Below, piece by piece: positions 35,786 to 47,218 of a stretch of DNA of 64,000 nucleotides. Positions within the stretch are counted from its first letter, which is position 1. Every line of letters starts with the position of its first letter. The stretch comes from Archivesica marissinica (Eukaryota; Mollusca; Bivalvia; Venerida; Vesicomyidae), in assembly GCA_014843695.1 (NCBI GenBank), contig CM026397.1, positions 48,499,217-48,563,216 of the forward strand, in the 5' to 3' direction. The position numbers and the translations under genes are program-made. Below the pieces are notes generated by a model. It was not told the DNA's origin, did no database searches, and was given only the letters and a program-made list of their open reading frames with translations.

Positions 35786-37697
35786 GTAAGTGTATCTGCC
35801 TTTCTTGTTGGCATCTGGACATTGGACAGGAGGTTGAAGTCAAGGTAAGTGTATCTGCTTTTCTTGTTTGTATCTGGACATTGGACAGGAGGTTGCAGTC
35901 AAGATACGTGTATCTGCTTTTCTTGTTGGTATCTGGACAGGAGGTTGCAGTCAAGGTAAGTGTATCTGCTTTTTTTGTTGGTATCTGGACAGGAGGTTGC
36001 AGTCAAGGTAAGTGTATCTGCTTTTCTTGTTGGTATCTGGACATTGGACAGGAGGTTGCAGTCAAGGTAAGTGTATCTGCTTTTCTTGTTGGTATCTGGA
36101 CATTGGACAGGAGGTTGCAGTCAAGGTAAGTGTATCTGCTTTTCTTGTTGGTATCTGGACATTGGACAGGAGGTTGCAGTCAAGGTAAGTGTATCTGCTT
36201 TTCTTGTTGGTATCTGGACATTGGACAGGAGGTTGCAGTCAAGGTAAGTGTATCTGCTTTTCTTGTTGGTATCTGGACATTGGACAGGAGGTTGCAGTCA
36301 AGGTAAGTGTATCTGCTTTTCTTGTTGGTATCTGGACATTGGACAGGAGGTTGCAGTCAAGGTAAGTGTATCTGCTTTTCTTGTTGGTATCTGGACATTG
36401 GACAGGAGGTTGCAGTCAAGGTAAGTGTATCTGCTTTTCTTGTTGGTATCTGGACATTGGACAGGAGGTTGCAGTCAAGGTAAGTGTATCTGCTTTTCTT
36501 GTTGGTATCTGGACAGGAGGTTGCAGTCAAGGTAAGTGTATCTGCTTTTCTTGTTGGTAGCTGGACAGGAGGTTGCAGTCAAGGTAAGTATATCTGATTT
36601 TCTTGTTGGTATCTGGACATGAGGTTGCAGTCAAGGTAAGTGTATCTGCTTTTCTTGTTGGTATCTGGACATTGGACAGGAGGTTGCATTTAAGGTAAGT
36701 GTATCTGCTTTTCTTGTTGGTATCTGGACATTGGACAGGAGGTTGCATTCAAGGTAAGTGTATCTGCTTTTCTTGTTGGTATCTGGACAGGAGGTTGCAG
36801 TCAAGGTAAGTGTATCTGCTTTTCTTGTTGGTAGCTGTACAGGAGGTTGCAGTCAAGGTAAGTGTATCTGCCTTTCTTGTTGGTAGCTGTACAGGAGGTT
36901 GCAGTCAAGGTAAGTGTATCTGCTTTTCTTGTTGGTATCTGGACAGGAGGTTGCAGTCAAAGTAAGTGTATCTGCTTTTTTTGTTGGTAGCTGGACAGGA
37001 GGTTGCAGTCAAGGTAAGTGTATCTGCTTTTCTTGTTGGTATCTGGACATTGGACAGGAGGTTGCAGTCAAGGTAAGGTATCTGCTTTTCTTGTTGGTTG
37101 CTGGACAGGAGGTTGCAGTCAAGGTAAGTGTATCTGCTTTTCTTGTTGGTATCTGGACATTGGACAGGAGGTTGCAGTCAAGGTAAGTGTATCTGCTTTT
37201 CTTGTTGGTAGCTGGACAGGAGGTTGCAGTCAAGGTAAGTGTATCTGCTTTTCTTGTTGGTATCTGGACAGGAGGTTGCAGTCAAGGTAAGTGTATCTGA
37301 TTTTCTTGTTGGTATCTGGACAGGAGGTTGCAGTCAAGGTAAGTGTATCTGATTTTCTTGTTGGTATCTGGACAGGAGATTGCAGTCAAGGTAAGTGTAT
37401 CTGCTTTTCTTGTTGGTATCTGGACAGGAGGTTGCAGTCAAGGTAAGTGTATCTGCTTTTCTTGTTGGTATCTGGACAGGAGGTTGCAGTCAAGGTAAGT
37501 ATATCTGATTTTCTTGTTGGTATCTGGACATGAGGTTGCAGTCAAGATAAATGTATCTGCTTTTCTTGTTGGTATCTGGACAGGAGGTTGCAGTCAAGGT
37601 AAGTGTATCTGCTTTTCTTGTTGGTATCTGGACAGGAGGTTGCAGTCAAGATAAATGTATCTGCTTTTCTTGTTGGTACCTGGACAAGAGGTTGCAG
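35778..37697 (+). repeat. 52/59 bp array amplifying the exon 2 splice donor (~34 copies)
   Basis: Each unit carries 'cagtcaag|gtaagtgtat' followed by 'ctgcttttcttgttggtat'. The 59 bp form has an extra 'ttggaca'. The first unit is the real end of exon 2 plus the start of its intron. About 30 of the units keep an intact GTAAGT after AAG, a better match to the donor consensus than the real AAA|GTAAGT. A few units are mutated (gatacgt, gataaat). Confidence 0.93.
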
Positions 37698-37780
37698 TGT
37701 CGTCAATTTCTTTAGAATCTGGATCTAATGTTAATCTTTGATTTCAACATTTCGTTTCGAGTGGTTAATTAATTAATTTT

Positions 37781-37962
37781 TCGAGCCCCGCTGGAGCCGT
37801 TACGATTGTGCCCTTAGACAAGGCATTTAAATTCCACATTGCCTCTTCTCTCTCCTTCGTGGCGATGGATTCCATCAGGAATGAGGTCTCGAGAGTGATT
37901 AACATAAGTTGAAAGAACTTGTTTCGCAATCGAGCTAAAATAAATTTGTATAAACTAAACTA
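37781..37962 (+). repeat. SINE-C copy (5' truncated)
   Basis: Starts at the B-box region 'tcgagccccgctggagc' and runs to the tail 'gctaaaataaatttg'. Confidence 0.82.
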
Positions 37963-38141
37963 ATTAATTAATTAATTAAACAGATCACGAGAATGAATAA
38001 ATGTGCATACTAATAATGCACGATTTATGAACATATGATTAAATTGATGTTTAATAGCATACACTCATCTATTTTATAGTTGTAGAAAACTTTAAAGGTG
38101 TTTTTTTAATATTTTTATAACCGCTGCGCTAATTCTATAGA

Positions 38142-38982
38142 CCTACTGACTGACTTCCCTACTGACTGACTTCCCCAACTGGACTTCCCCTACTGACTGA
38201 CTTCCCCAACTGGACTTCCCCTACTGACTGACTTCCCTACTGACTGACTTCCCCAACTGGACTTCCCCTACTGACTGACTTCCCTACTGACTGACTTCCC
38301 CAACTGGACTTCCCCTACTGACTGCCTTCCCCAACTGGACTTCCCCTACTGACTGACTTCCCCTACTGACTGACTGCCCCTACTGACTGACTTCCCCTAC
38401 TGACTGACTTCCCCTACTGACTGACTTCCCCTACGGACTGACTTCCCCTACTGACTGACTTCCCCTACTGACTGACTGCCCCTACTGACTGACTTCCCCT
38501 ACTGACTGACTTCCCCTACTGACTGACTTCCCCTACTGACTGACTTCCCCTACTGACTGACTTCCCCTACGGACTGACTTCCCCTACTGACTGACTTCCC
38601 CTACTGACTGACTTCCACTACGGACTGACTTCCTCCACTGACTGACTTCCCCTACTGACTGACTTCCCCTACTGACTGACTTCCCCTACGGACTGACTTC
38701 CCCTACTGACTGACTTCCCCTACTGACTGACTTCCACTACGGACTGACTTCCTCCACTGACTGACTTCCCCTACTGACTGACTTCCCCTACTGACTGACT
38801 TCCCCTACTGACTGACTTCCCCTACTGACTGACTTCCCCTACGGACTGACTTCCCCTACTGACTGACTTCCCCTACTGACTGACTTCCCCTACTGACTGA
38901 CTTCCCCTACTGACTGACTTCCCCTACTGACTGACTTCCCCTACTGACTGACTTCCCCTACTGACTGACTTTCCTTACTGAC
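38142..38982 (+). repeat. 18 bp minisatellite (~46 copies)
   Basis: Units of 17-18 bp, 'ctactgactgacttcccc', with a 'caactgg' variant in the left quarter and 'ctacgg' or 'ctccac' variants recurring at intervals further right. Confidence 0.95.
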
Positions 38983-40662
38983 TGGGAAATAGAAGCTAGG
39001 AGGCTATCGCTTCATTCTAACCTTTTGACCACGATTCATTTAATTAAAATCAGGTCAGAAAACCTTTTGAAAACACTTTTAAAATTATGAATAGAGAGCT
39101 GTAAAAGCAGCCATTATTTCTACTGACCCTACATAAGATATTTACCCCCACAGTCCCATGTAGAGTCACAATGTGACTGCCGTTGACCAATGGAAAGGAT
39201 AGAACAAAACAGAGCATACATTTATTATCGTATGCACATAGGTATGTGGTTACACATGTATGCAATAAAAGTCACTGTATGTACTGTTGTATACCTTTAA
39301 TGAAAATAATCAACGCTTTATTTCCTTCGAATCTTGTCTTGGTTTACCTTATTTTCCATGTAATTGAGGCTCGAAATTTACTGGAATTTTAGAGTGCTCC
39401 TTAGCAACGGAAACTACTCGTTTTTGTAACATAGTCATGTGTGTACATACTACCATGTACAAGTGTATTGATTTCCGTTAATTGATACATTTATGAGTTA
39501 TGATTTTTAATTGTCTGGTATTGTCATACACTGTATGTATATATAGATTTGCACTCGATGACTTATATGCTTAAAGTCTCGTCAATGTAGATTGTAGATT
39601 GTACTTAATATACATGTTTCTACTTCAAATATATTTAGGAAGGGGAGGGGGTACCAATATGCATATAGCATAAGGTTAGTGCGTGGTAATTGCACAATAG
39701 ACTAACATTATAAAGGGCTGATGTTACAGTTATAACTGGATATATCAGGTGACAGGTCACCGGTTATCAATCGGCTGAGAGTTGATAGGGTGATTAAAAT
39801 CTGATAGTTTACGTCTGGGAACTAATTAGCCTAGTGAATTCTGATTGGTTTCAGAAGGCTTATGAAGCAACAATCAGAAAATTGCCCTAAGAACTCCCAA
39901 TTCATATACGTTTCTTTATAGTCGCCTCCGCCGACGCATTTGGGCGACTGGTTTCTCTAAAAAGTTTACGTTGTCATCTAAATCGTTTATGTAGACAACT
40001 GGAAAGGCATCTTCGTTCTTCTCAGGGTGACAAGTCCTGTATCATCTTTCGAAGGGGTCCCTTGTAGGGCCAAATCCTCCACGATGTGTCAGCTCACAGT
40101 AGCAATAATGGTTCAGGTTTCTTCGCTGGGGTCCTCAAGCCATCAAGAAGTATGCGTCCCACCGTCTTCCTTCAAGGAGATCGCTCCTCTTGAAGGAGCC
40201 GGCTAAAAGAAAACCAGCTATCCGTCGTCGCTAGCACTAAGTGGTACTGTCTCGCCAAGTAGGGAAGTTAGTCGTATGATCCTCTATATGTAAATGTATA
40301 GGGGCACGCGATTCCGATGGCGCGGCTTTCGTCAGCGGTCCTTGAACCATATTCCTGTAGTGGAGTGCCCTAAGAAACTGTCCTACAGATGTATTTGATC
40401 CCATTTGTATTATGAGTAGCCAGTTTGTCTTCTAGTATTGCAAAGTGCTTATCGCATCCTTCCTTTCCTTTAGGTAACACATGAATACTTCAAACATAGG
40501 AGTTGTGTCGTTGAGTTTATTTTTAAAGCTAAAAGAATTTTGCTACGATAATAATACAATTTACTATCGGCATTATTAAATCATTGGAGATATATGTGTT
40601 CCTATATGATTAGATATATATACATACATAGCATGTATGCAAGCTATCAAGTCCTGTGGATT
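38983..40662. other. Long intron stretch with no assigned gene
   Basis: No splice-bounded exon recognised. 39960-40280 is GC-richer than its surroundings and holds an imperfect hairpin near 40165-40200 ('ccttcaaggag' against 'ctcctcttgaagg'). This suggests a decayed element, but no domain could be read in either strand. Confidence 0.4.
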
Positions 40663-40793
40663 TCTTCAATGTCTTTGATGTTATAATAGGTTTGAAGCAG
40701 GGAGAACCATTATCTGCCATTGTGTTTATTATATTCATGAACGATATCACGTGTCAATTAAATGTAGCTACACTAACTGCCATGACCTAGACT
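40663..40793 (+). pseudogene. LINE reverse transcriptase fragment
   Basis: An open segment reads FFNVFDVIIGLKQGEPLSA followed by IVFIIFMNDI. This matches the reverse transcriptase motif 'G.(R/K)QG..LSP.LF...(I/L)NDL' found before the catalytic FADD in many LINEs. It ends at a stop and there is no FADD in frame. It is a short relic. Confidence 0.65.
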
Positions 40794-41426
40794 CTGGACA
40801 TGTTATACATTTACATGCTTTTATGTGTTTCATCGTTTGTTTGACAGATCGTTTGAACACAATTAATACAGTGCTCATTTGCATAGTTTATTAAACTAAT
40901 GAAATTTATACGAACTATTTGTAATGACGAAATTATGTTATAAAACATATATACATACACTATTGTAAATATCGAAACGCAACTTTCTATGTTGTATACT
41001 ATGACTTCTATATCAGTATATTAGAATAAAGTGCAGGCTACTAGTGTTGACCTGTTAGTCGGCCAAGAACATATATTTACTGTTTAATCCCGTTGTGACC
41101 GATTAGTGTTGTTTGTACTGGTGAAAGACGTGTACATGCGCACGATGTCGTTATGCTAGTGTAATTTTTATTACTTTTATTTTTTGTTTTATGACATACA
41201 AACATAGTTTTCACATGTTAACAATATACATAGCACTGAATGAATACATAGTCTATATATCTAATGATAACATGCTTACGTTTAATTTTGTTTTCAATAT
41301 TCGTTTCTACTTAATTAGTAGGCATGTCATAAAATATGTAAAATTTGTAATGTTATGATAGTGTTAGTGCAGAATGCATAGTTAATGTACGAGGTTGCAC
41401 AAGTAATTTGTAATACTTTATCATCG
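40794..41426. other. Unassigned AT-rich intron stretch
   Basis: No exon, array or repeat match is visible. Confidence 0.35.
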
Positions 41427-41649
41427 TATACTAGAGGACATAGAAAACGCACACTTCCAAGTGTATTTTTACATGAAAAACAATAACTATATAAATGCAT
41501 AGTTTTAAACATTTTGGAATATTTTTAGTTGTTCAGTTTGTGTTTTGTAATAAAGATGTGATATATCTTTGATGGAATCCTTCGTATTTCGATTTCATGT
41601 AATAATAATCATATAATGTAGGTGTGCGTTTTCTATGTTCTCTAGTATA
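41427..41649 (+). mobile_element. MITE E copy 2 (most complete)
   Basis: Element of about 223 bp with terminal inverted repeats. The left end 'tatactagaggacatagaaa' matches the reverse complement of the right end 'ttctatgttctctagtata', and the match extends into 'acgcacac'. The ends begin and finish in TA, as for elements that target TA sites. It has no coding capacity, so it is non-autonomous. Confidence 0.82.
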
Positions 41650-41977
41650 TAAGCATTTCTCTTGTATAGTTTGCATAGTTTATATCAATTAGGCAACACA
41701 AACTAATATATATTTCTGAACTTGCTACAGTACATATAATATTAAACACAAATAATAAATGAAGAATGAAACAATATGCAAGCTAAATATGTTGTTCACG
41801 GTAAAATGGTGTTTCTGTTTAGTTCTTAACTTTTCAAGTAAATAAAATGTCAATAACATACATGTGTGGCTACCCTGTGATGCTAAACTTGTATAAAATG
41901 TTATCTATAAATTAAGATATACATTATTATTATTATTATCATATTAAATATAAGCATACCTTTATATATAGAGGATG
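41650..41977. other. Unassigned AT-rich stretch
   Basis: No supported exon. A short ATT run occurs at about 41925. Confidence 0.3.
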
Positions 41978-42186
41978 GGGCCTAAGTGGCCGAGTGGTTA
42001 AGGTCGTTGACTTTATATCACGTTCGAACCCCACTTCATGTGGCTATCTAGCTGTATTGCGGAAGGTCGGTGGTTCTAACCGTGTGCCCTACTCCGTGCA
42101 TGCGCTACTGCTCAGGGGTCTTCCTCCATCAATAATAGCTGGAGAGTCGCCGTATGACCTCAGCTGCTGTAAGTCTTGTTCTACTT
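41978..42186 (+). repeat. SINE-D copy 2
   Basis: Ser/Leu-tRNA-like head 'gtggccgagtggttaagg' with B-box-like 'gttcgaacccc', then 'aaggtcggtggttctaacc' and 'ggtcttcctccatcaat', then 'gccgtatgacct'. I recall the same body as abundant in bivalve genomes. The 64 codon ORF over it is incidental. Confidence 0.7.
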
Positions 42187-42499
42187 GACCATCTAGCTAG
42201 CAAGCAAGAAATGTCGGTGATTTGCTGATCATGGTTAAACTGAGGCCACTTCAAAATTATTATTTTGAACAATTTCACATTACAGTAGATTGGTTTCCCC
42301 AGACAGGTTTGTTCCGACCTAAGTGGTTAACCAACTCTAAGCAAATCGTGTCTTACCCAACTGCACTTCACCCCGGACCCATCGATCAGAGATAGAACTA
42401 TCTACCACTGGACCACGGGCGGCATTATGCTGTGCGACGGGATTATTATTTGCTAACGATTTGATACAATATATCCCAGACGAAATACCCCATCTGGGC
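42187..42499. other. Unassigned, with a weak tRNA-like trace
   Basis: On the minus strand 42370-42430 contains 'gtggtccagtggtagatag', which is A-box-like, but no good B box or folded tRNA. Confidence 0.3.
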
Positions 42500-42833
42500 A
42501 TCTCAGACGATATGTAGTCCAGTGGTTAACACGTTGGACGTGTAACCGTCTGACCCTATTAAAATGAACAGTATACTACTAATCGCAGGTTCGATCCCCT
42601 TTCGTCGGACCCTATTAATATTAACAGTCTTTCCGTTGGGACTTTAAACTGAGGTCTCGTGTCGATGCTTTACACCGTGCACGTAAAAGAGCCAGAGGAG
42701 ATTCTGGGTCTCTGTACAGTGTATGTATGGTTGCAATATCCTCCACAAATCTAAAATGACTAATCTCTTCCGGAGGCGTCGCTGATATGGGCAACCGGTA
42801 GCGACGATAAATAAACGTAAAACACACACTAAT
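42500..42833 (+). repeat. SINE-A copy 11 (with internal duplication)
   Basis: Head with A box 'tagtccagtggttaacacg'. The 'gaccctattaaaatgaacag' junction then occurs twice around a B box ('gcaggttcgatcccc'), followed by body, stem-loop and 'aaacacacac'. Confidence 0.82.
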
Positions 42834-43171
42834 CAACGTATCAATCAATCATGACTCTGATGCGTTATAAATAAATCTGTTTGTCTAAATAATACCGGTA
42901 TCTCAAAGATAGTGAAGTGATTATGACAAATATAATAGTATATTTTATCCATAAATTACCATTTTATCTGAAATTAAAGTTACTAACCACGAGGTAATTA
43001 CTTTAACACGACACATGTAGAATTAAGTACCAACTTTATGTTGAAGAACAAAACGCTCATAAAACCCCAACGCATAGTGATTTAGACAGATGTTATAGTC
43101 AAGTCAAACACCTTTTATTCGCTCATTTCACATACATACATGAAAGAATGGGGATTCCACTAACATATGAT
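42834..43171. other. Unassigned AT-rich stretch
   Basis: No exon or repeat match is visible. Confidence 0.3.
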
Positions 43172-43470
43172 ACAGACGGATATGTAGTCCAGTGGTAACA
43201 CGCTGGACTGGTAATCCAGTGATCGCAGGTTCGATCCCCCGTCTGGCCCTAATAAAATTAATAGTCTTTCAGATGGGACGTTAAACCGAGGTCTCGTGTC
43301 GGTGCTTTACACCGTGCACGTAAAAGAACCAGAGGAGATTCTGGAATGGGTCTCTGTCTGTATCATTGCACTATCCTCCAAAATCTAAAATGACTAATCA
43401 CTTCAAGAGGCGTCGCTCATATGGGCAACCGGTAGCGACGATACATAAACGTAAAACACACACACACACT
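43172..43470 (+). repeat. SINE-A copy 12 (full-length reference copy)
   Basis: Complete and well preserved. It has A box 'tagtccagtgg', anticodon-like arm CTGGA/TCCAG, B box 'ggttcgatccc', 'ccctaataaaatta', body, 3' stem-loop (CGTCGCT and AGCGACG around a 16-base loop) and a CA-repeat tail. Confidence 0.9.
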
Positions 43471-43650
43471 AACACATTCGAGGCTTGTGTAACATGCTAT
43501 GTTGTAAATAAAAATTATAATAAAGAGAAAATATTATGTTAATGTACTGAACTATTTGCTTTACATTCTACAGTATTCTTGAAGTGGTATACCAACAGAA
43601 TGATTGGTGCAATGGTATTAATAAAATAATCGGTCTTAATATTTTAAACA

Positions 43651-44102
43651 CTCAATGGCCTAGCACCTGTCTATCTGCAAGAGTCATTCAGATTTACTTC
43701 CGATGTTTGAACTCAAAACTTGCGATCATCCGCCAATCTCCAACTTTACCCTCCTAAGCCAACTACTGCAGTTTGTAGGAAATCTTTCTTATAGTCAGGG
43801 TCACAGTTGTGGAATTCCCGCCCCATAATATCTTATCACATCAAAAGAGCACATTCTGTTCCACACTTCAAAGCTTTATATATCAGGTGGTGCAAAGAAC
43901 AGACCAATAACCTAATAAATTGATAATATACAATTATACATGAATATCAGTATTAGTTCTTGCAGCTTATATCTTATTTCCTATGAAAGTGTTGCTGGTT
44001 ACTGTTTACATGTTTCATTATGCTATTTCATGTTTTAATTTGTTGAGGGCCTCACGGTAGATTGACTTAATTGTTCAAATGGGTTCTCTCGTTAAAAATG
44101 TC

Positions 44103-44141
<39 letters not shown>

Positions 44142-44142
44142 A
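43651..44142 (+). mobile_element. Decayed LINE 3' end with ATT tail
   Basis: 43651-43890 reads as the C-terminal end of a CR1/L2-type ORF2: LNGLAPVYLQESF, NLRSSANLQL, SQLWNSRPI and VPHFKALYIRW, in one frame with two stops. A 3' untranslated part follows ('gagggcctcacggtagat', 'aatgggttctctcgtta'), ending in an (ATT)n run at 44101-44142. The layout is typical of a 5'-truncated LINE. Confidence 0.75.
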
Positions 44143-44405
44143 TATATTCGATGTGACGGAGAGTCAAGCATTTATGATTTGTAGAGTAACACAACTATTT
44201 AAATATAGCAGTGTATCAAAGGTGGTGATAAATCCATCTCTGAAACGTTTACTCGAGACATCTGCGTTACACACATGGTTAAATAAACATAAAATGTAGA
44301 CTTCGCGTGCCTTTAAAGACGTATTCCTCTGTAGTATCGTGGTTTCCTTTCCATTCCTTGGTTTCATAGCAATGTCCATCTGTATTATCATCTTGAAATA
44401 TTTTT

Positions 44406-44648
44406 AAACTTTATTTATTTTACAACGATTGCGAAGCATGTTTTAACAACTTATATTAATCACTCTCGTTGGTGCAGATAAAAGCGTATATGTGGTTATT
44501 CATGTGGGAGGAAACAGGAGTACCCGGAGTAAACCACATGTCCGAGCTGGCGACCACCATACCATATCACATACTTCCCGGTCCGAGGATCGAACCCGGG
44601 TTGCGTTGGTGAGAAGCGAGCGTGCTAACCACTGCGCTGATCGGACAT
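44406..44648 (-). repeat. SINE-B copy 4 (full length)
   Basis: Minus strand: tail 'aactttatttattttacaac', body, B box and A box ('accactgcgctgatcgga'). Confidence 0.85.
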
Positions 44649-44859
44649 ATTAAATTATTAATCCCGACAGATATATTATACAGTATATCCAGTGGATACT
44701 GTAAAAAATGTTTGGGAACAGTAAAACTAAAATGACCAATATACATATCGTTGTGCACTTGGTGGGGAAACTGGACAGTGGATTGGGCAGACTAGTACAC
44801 GTCTACGTTATATACATGTTTCAGCTTTAATTAAGCCATTTCAATTATGTAGTGTTCAA

Positions 44860-45258
44860 CTCACTTCTATGGGGGAGGGCCAATCACTAATGTTGTTAGA
44901 ACGTGTGGCCCAACCACTCGCTAATTATGTATGTGTTCAACTCACTTCTATGGGGGAGGGCCAATCACTAATGTTGTTAGAACGTGTGGCACAAACCACT
45001 CGCTAATTATGTAGTGTTCAACTCACTTCTATGGGGGAGGGCCAATCACTAATGTTGTTAGAACGTGTGGCCCAACCACTCGCTAATTATGTAGTGTTCA
45101 ACTCACTTCTATGGGGGAGGGCCAATCACTAATGTTGTTAGAACGTGTGGCACAAACCACTCGCTAATTATGTATGTGTTCAACTCACTTCTATGGGGGA
45201 GGGCCAATCACTAATGTTGTTAGAACGTGTGGCACAAACCACTCGCTAATTATGTATT
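44860..45258 (+). repeat. ~81 bp tandem repeat (5 copies)
   Basis: Five copies containing 'gttcaactcacttctatggg', 'gagggccaatcactaatg' and 'ttgttagaacgtgtggc', alternating 'gtagtg' and 'gtatgtg' variants. It shares 'actaatgttgttagaac' with the 35 bp array at 58491-58980. Confidence 0.93.
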
Positions 45259-45457
45259 TGTGTAATTTGTTGCATACATGTATATACAGCAATACAATAT
45301 TATCAAATCAATTTTTTTATATAAGTTGCCATATTTCTCAATAAATTCCAACAAGTACTAACGTCTAGTGGTTTTAGCATATTACAAATATTGGCACTTC
45401 ACACACGAACTGCAAATTGTCTATAATGTATAATTCATGATCATTTCTTTGTTTCAG

Positions 45458-45574
45458 CATAAATTGCAGGACAAATCAAAAGAGCTCAATTTTTATCACG
45501 ATCCATTATCTGGTACGTTAGTGAGCGTACGGACAAATCCTAAACCAACATTAGACAATCTCAAACACTATGTG
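45458..45574 (+). CDS. M12B-type metalloprotease, propeptide exon 3
   Basis: Exon of 117 bases (39 codons), phase 0 at both ends, between acceptor 'ctttgtttcag' and donor 'tatgtg|gtaagt'. The peptide includes KELNFYHDPLSGTLVSVRT and ends LKHYV. The 'F..G.l.......' to 'Y..G.I' pattern across this and the next exon is that of the M12B propeptide, where a central strand precedes the 'GxI.....I.P' segment. A minus-strand SINE-B starts about 30 bases after the donor. Confidence 0.65.
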
Positions 45575-45602
45575 GTAAGTATTTCATTTACAGTTATGTA
45601 AG

Positions 45603-45850
45603 TTTAAACTTTATTTATTTTACAACGATTGCGAAGCAAGTTCTAACAACTTATATTAATCACTCTCGTTGGCGCGGATGAAAGCGTGTATGTGGTCATT
45701 CGTGTGAGGGGAAACCGGAGTACCCTGAGAAAACCCACCTGTCCGATCTGGCGACCACCGTACCATCTCACATACTTCCCGGTCAGATGATCGAACCCGG
45801 GCTGCATTGGTGAGAAGCGAGCGCGCTAATCACTGCGCTAATCGGACAGC
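45603..45850 (-). repeat. SINE-B copy 5 (full length)
   Basis: Minus strand, from 'aaactttatttattttac' to the A box 'cactgcgctaatcggac'. It starts about 30 bases after the exon 3 donor. Confidence 0.85.
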
Positions 45851-45861
45851 CTACATTTATG

Positions 45862-46022
45862 TATACTAGAGGACTTATTCGGATAAGTTTGTTTTTACAT
45901 GAAAAACAATAACTATATAAATACATAGTTTTAAACATTTTGGAATATTATCCTTCGTATTTCGTTTTCATGTAATAATAATCATATAATGTAGGTGTGC
46001 GTTTTCTATGTCCGCTAGTATA
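45862..46022 (+). mobile_element. MITE E copy 3 (internally deleted)
   Basis: Terminal repeats 'tatactagaggac' and 'gtccgctagtata'. Internal words 'acaataactatataaatac' and 'catgtaataataatcata' match 41427-41649, with about 60 bases missing in the middle. Confidence 0.8.
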
Positions 46023-46169
46023 TATTTGTATATTTTGAAAAAAGACAACCTTGTTGAAACATGTAAATAATAATATATATTCGCAATTAGTTGACTTGAT
46101 TTCTACTTTATTATATACAGTTATACAGATAGTTAGATGTATATGGGCCTTCGTGGCCGAGCCGTTTTA

Positions 46170-46300
46170 AAGCATTTTAATTCCACATTGCCTCTTCTCT
46201 CCTTAATGACGATGGATTCCATCAGGAATGAGGTCTCGAGAGTGATTAATATAAGTTGAAAGAACTTGTATCGCAATCGAGCTAAAATAAATTTGTATAA
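46170..46300 (+). repeat. SINE-C copy (5' part deleted)
   Basis: 'tttaattccacattgcctc', 'gatggattccatcagg' and tail 'gctaaaataaatttgtat'. The head is not recognisable, though 'gtggccgagccg' just upstream suggests a joined tRNA-like piece. Confidence 0.75.
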
Positions 46301-46352
46301 AAAAATAAATAAAAAAAAGCCGTTGAGATCATTGCCGTCAAATCTCTTACTT

Positions 46353-46505
46353 GCCCATCACCGCTGTAAGTTTGCATCACACTCCGGTTGTCGAATTATT
46401 GCATGCAATGAAGCTATCCAGCTCTCGTGTGTGAAGTCGGTGTTTCGAATCCTGTACCAAACCGTGCCTGCCGCCCGAGGGTCACTCGTGGTCTTACCAC
46501 CGGCA
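46353..46505 (+). repeat. SINE-D copy 3 (diverged)
   Basis: 'gaagctatccagctctcg', 'ggtgtttcgaatcctgtacc' and 'cgtgcctgccgcccgaggg' follow the SINE-D order. Confidence 0.5.
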
Positions 46506-46654
46506 TAACTAATAGGAGATTTTAATTCGAATTTCCCAAACTGTACACATTAAGTACACATTAAGTACACATTAAGTACACATCTGTTTTCATCAGTATA
46601 TACCATATTCGAACTTCAGAAATAAACGTGTTTAACACATACTATGTATCGTTG

Positions 46655-46862
46655 ACTGAAAGTCACTTACCCATCAGTGTTGAATGTTCGAATCCCGCTG
46701 GTGAGGAAGCTATCCAGTTGGCTTGCGGTAGGTCGGCAGTTCTACCCGGATACACGTCGGTGTCTGATATACTGCCCGGGGCCTTGCTCAGCCAATAATA
46801 ACTGGGGTCGCATGTGACCGAATCTGTTGGTGCGACTTAAAACACCACAACAAACAGAAACA
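46655..46862 (+). repeat. SINE-D copy 4
   Basis: 'gttcgaatcccgctggtg', 'gaagctatccagttggcttg', 'ggtaggtcggcagttctacc' and a 3' end 'gcgacttaaaacaccac'. This is the best preserved SINE-D tail in the window. Confidence 0.65.
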
Positions 46863-46921
46863 CACCTCGTGATTGATGAGCGTGTATATGATCGAGTCTA
46901 ATCACTTGTCTGATTGTTACG

Positions 46922-47218
46922 TTGATTTATCGTCGCTACCGGTTGTCCATATGTGCGACGCCTCCTGAAGAGATTAGTCATTTTAGAGGATCCCCCGTCT
47001 GACCCTAATAAAATTAACAGTCTTTCAGCTGTGACTTTAAACCGAGGTCTCGTGTCGGTGCTGTACACCGTGCACGTAAAAGAACCAGGGGAGACTTTGG
47101 AATGGGTCTCTGTCTATGTCATTGCACTATCCTCAAACAATCTAAAATGCATCTCTCCAGGAGGCGTCGCTCATATGGGCAACCGGTAGTGACGATAACT
47201 AAACGTAAAACACACACG
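46922..47218 (+). repeat. SINE-A copy 13, fold-back chimera
   Basis: 46922-46985 is a minus-strand 3' end ('tcgtcgctaccggttgtcc' to 'gtcattttaga'). It switches without spacer to a plus-strand copy from the B-box side ('ggatcccccgtctgaccc') through body, stem-loop and 'aaaacacacac'. The 78 codon ORF is incidental. Confidence 0.82.

Noticed and set aside
39960..40290. Possible protein-coding relic of a transposable element
   Set aside because: Both strands were read. Only short stop-broken stretches appear and no conserved motif could be named.
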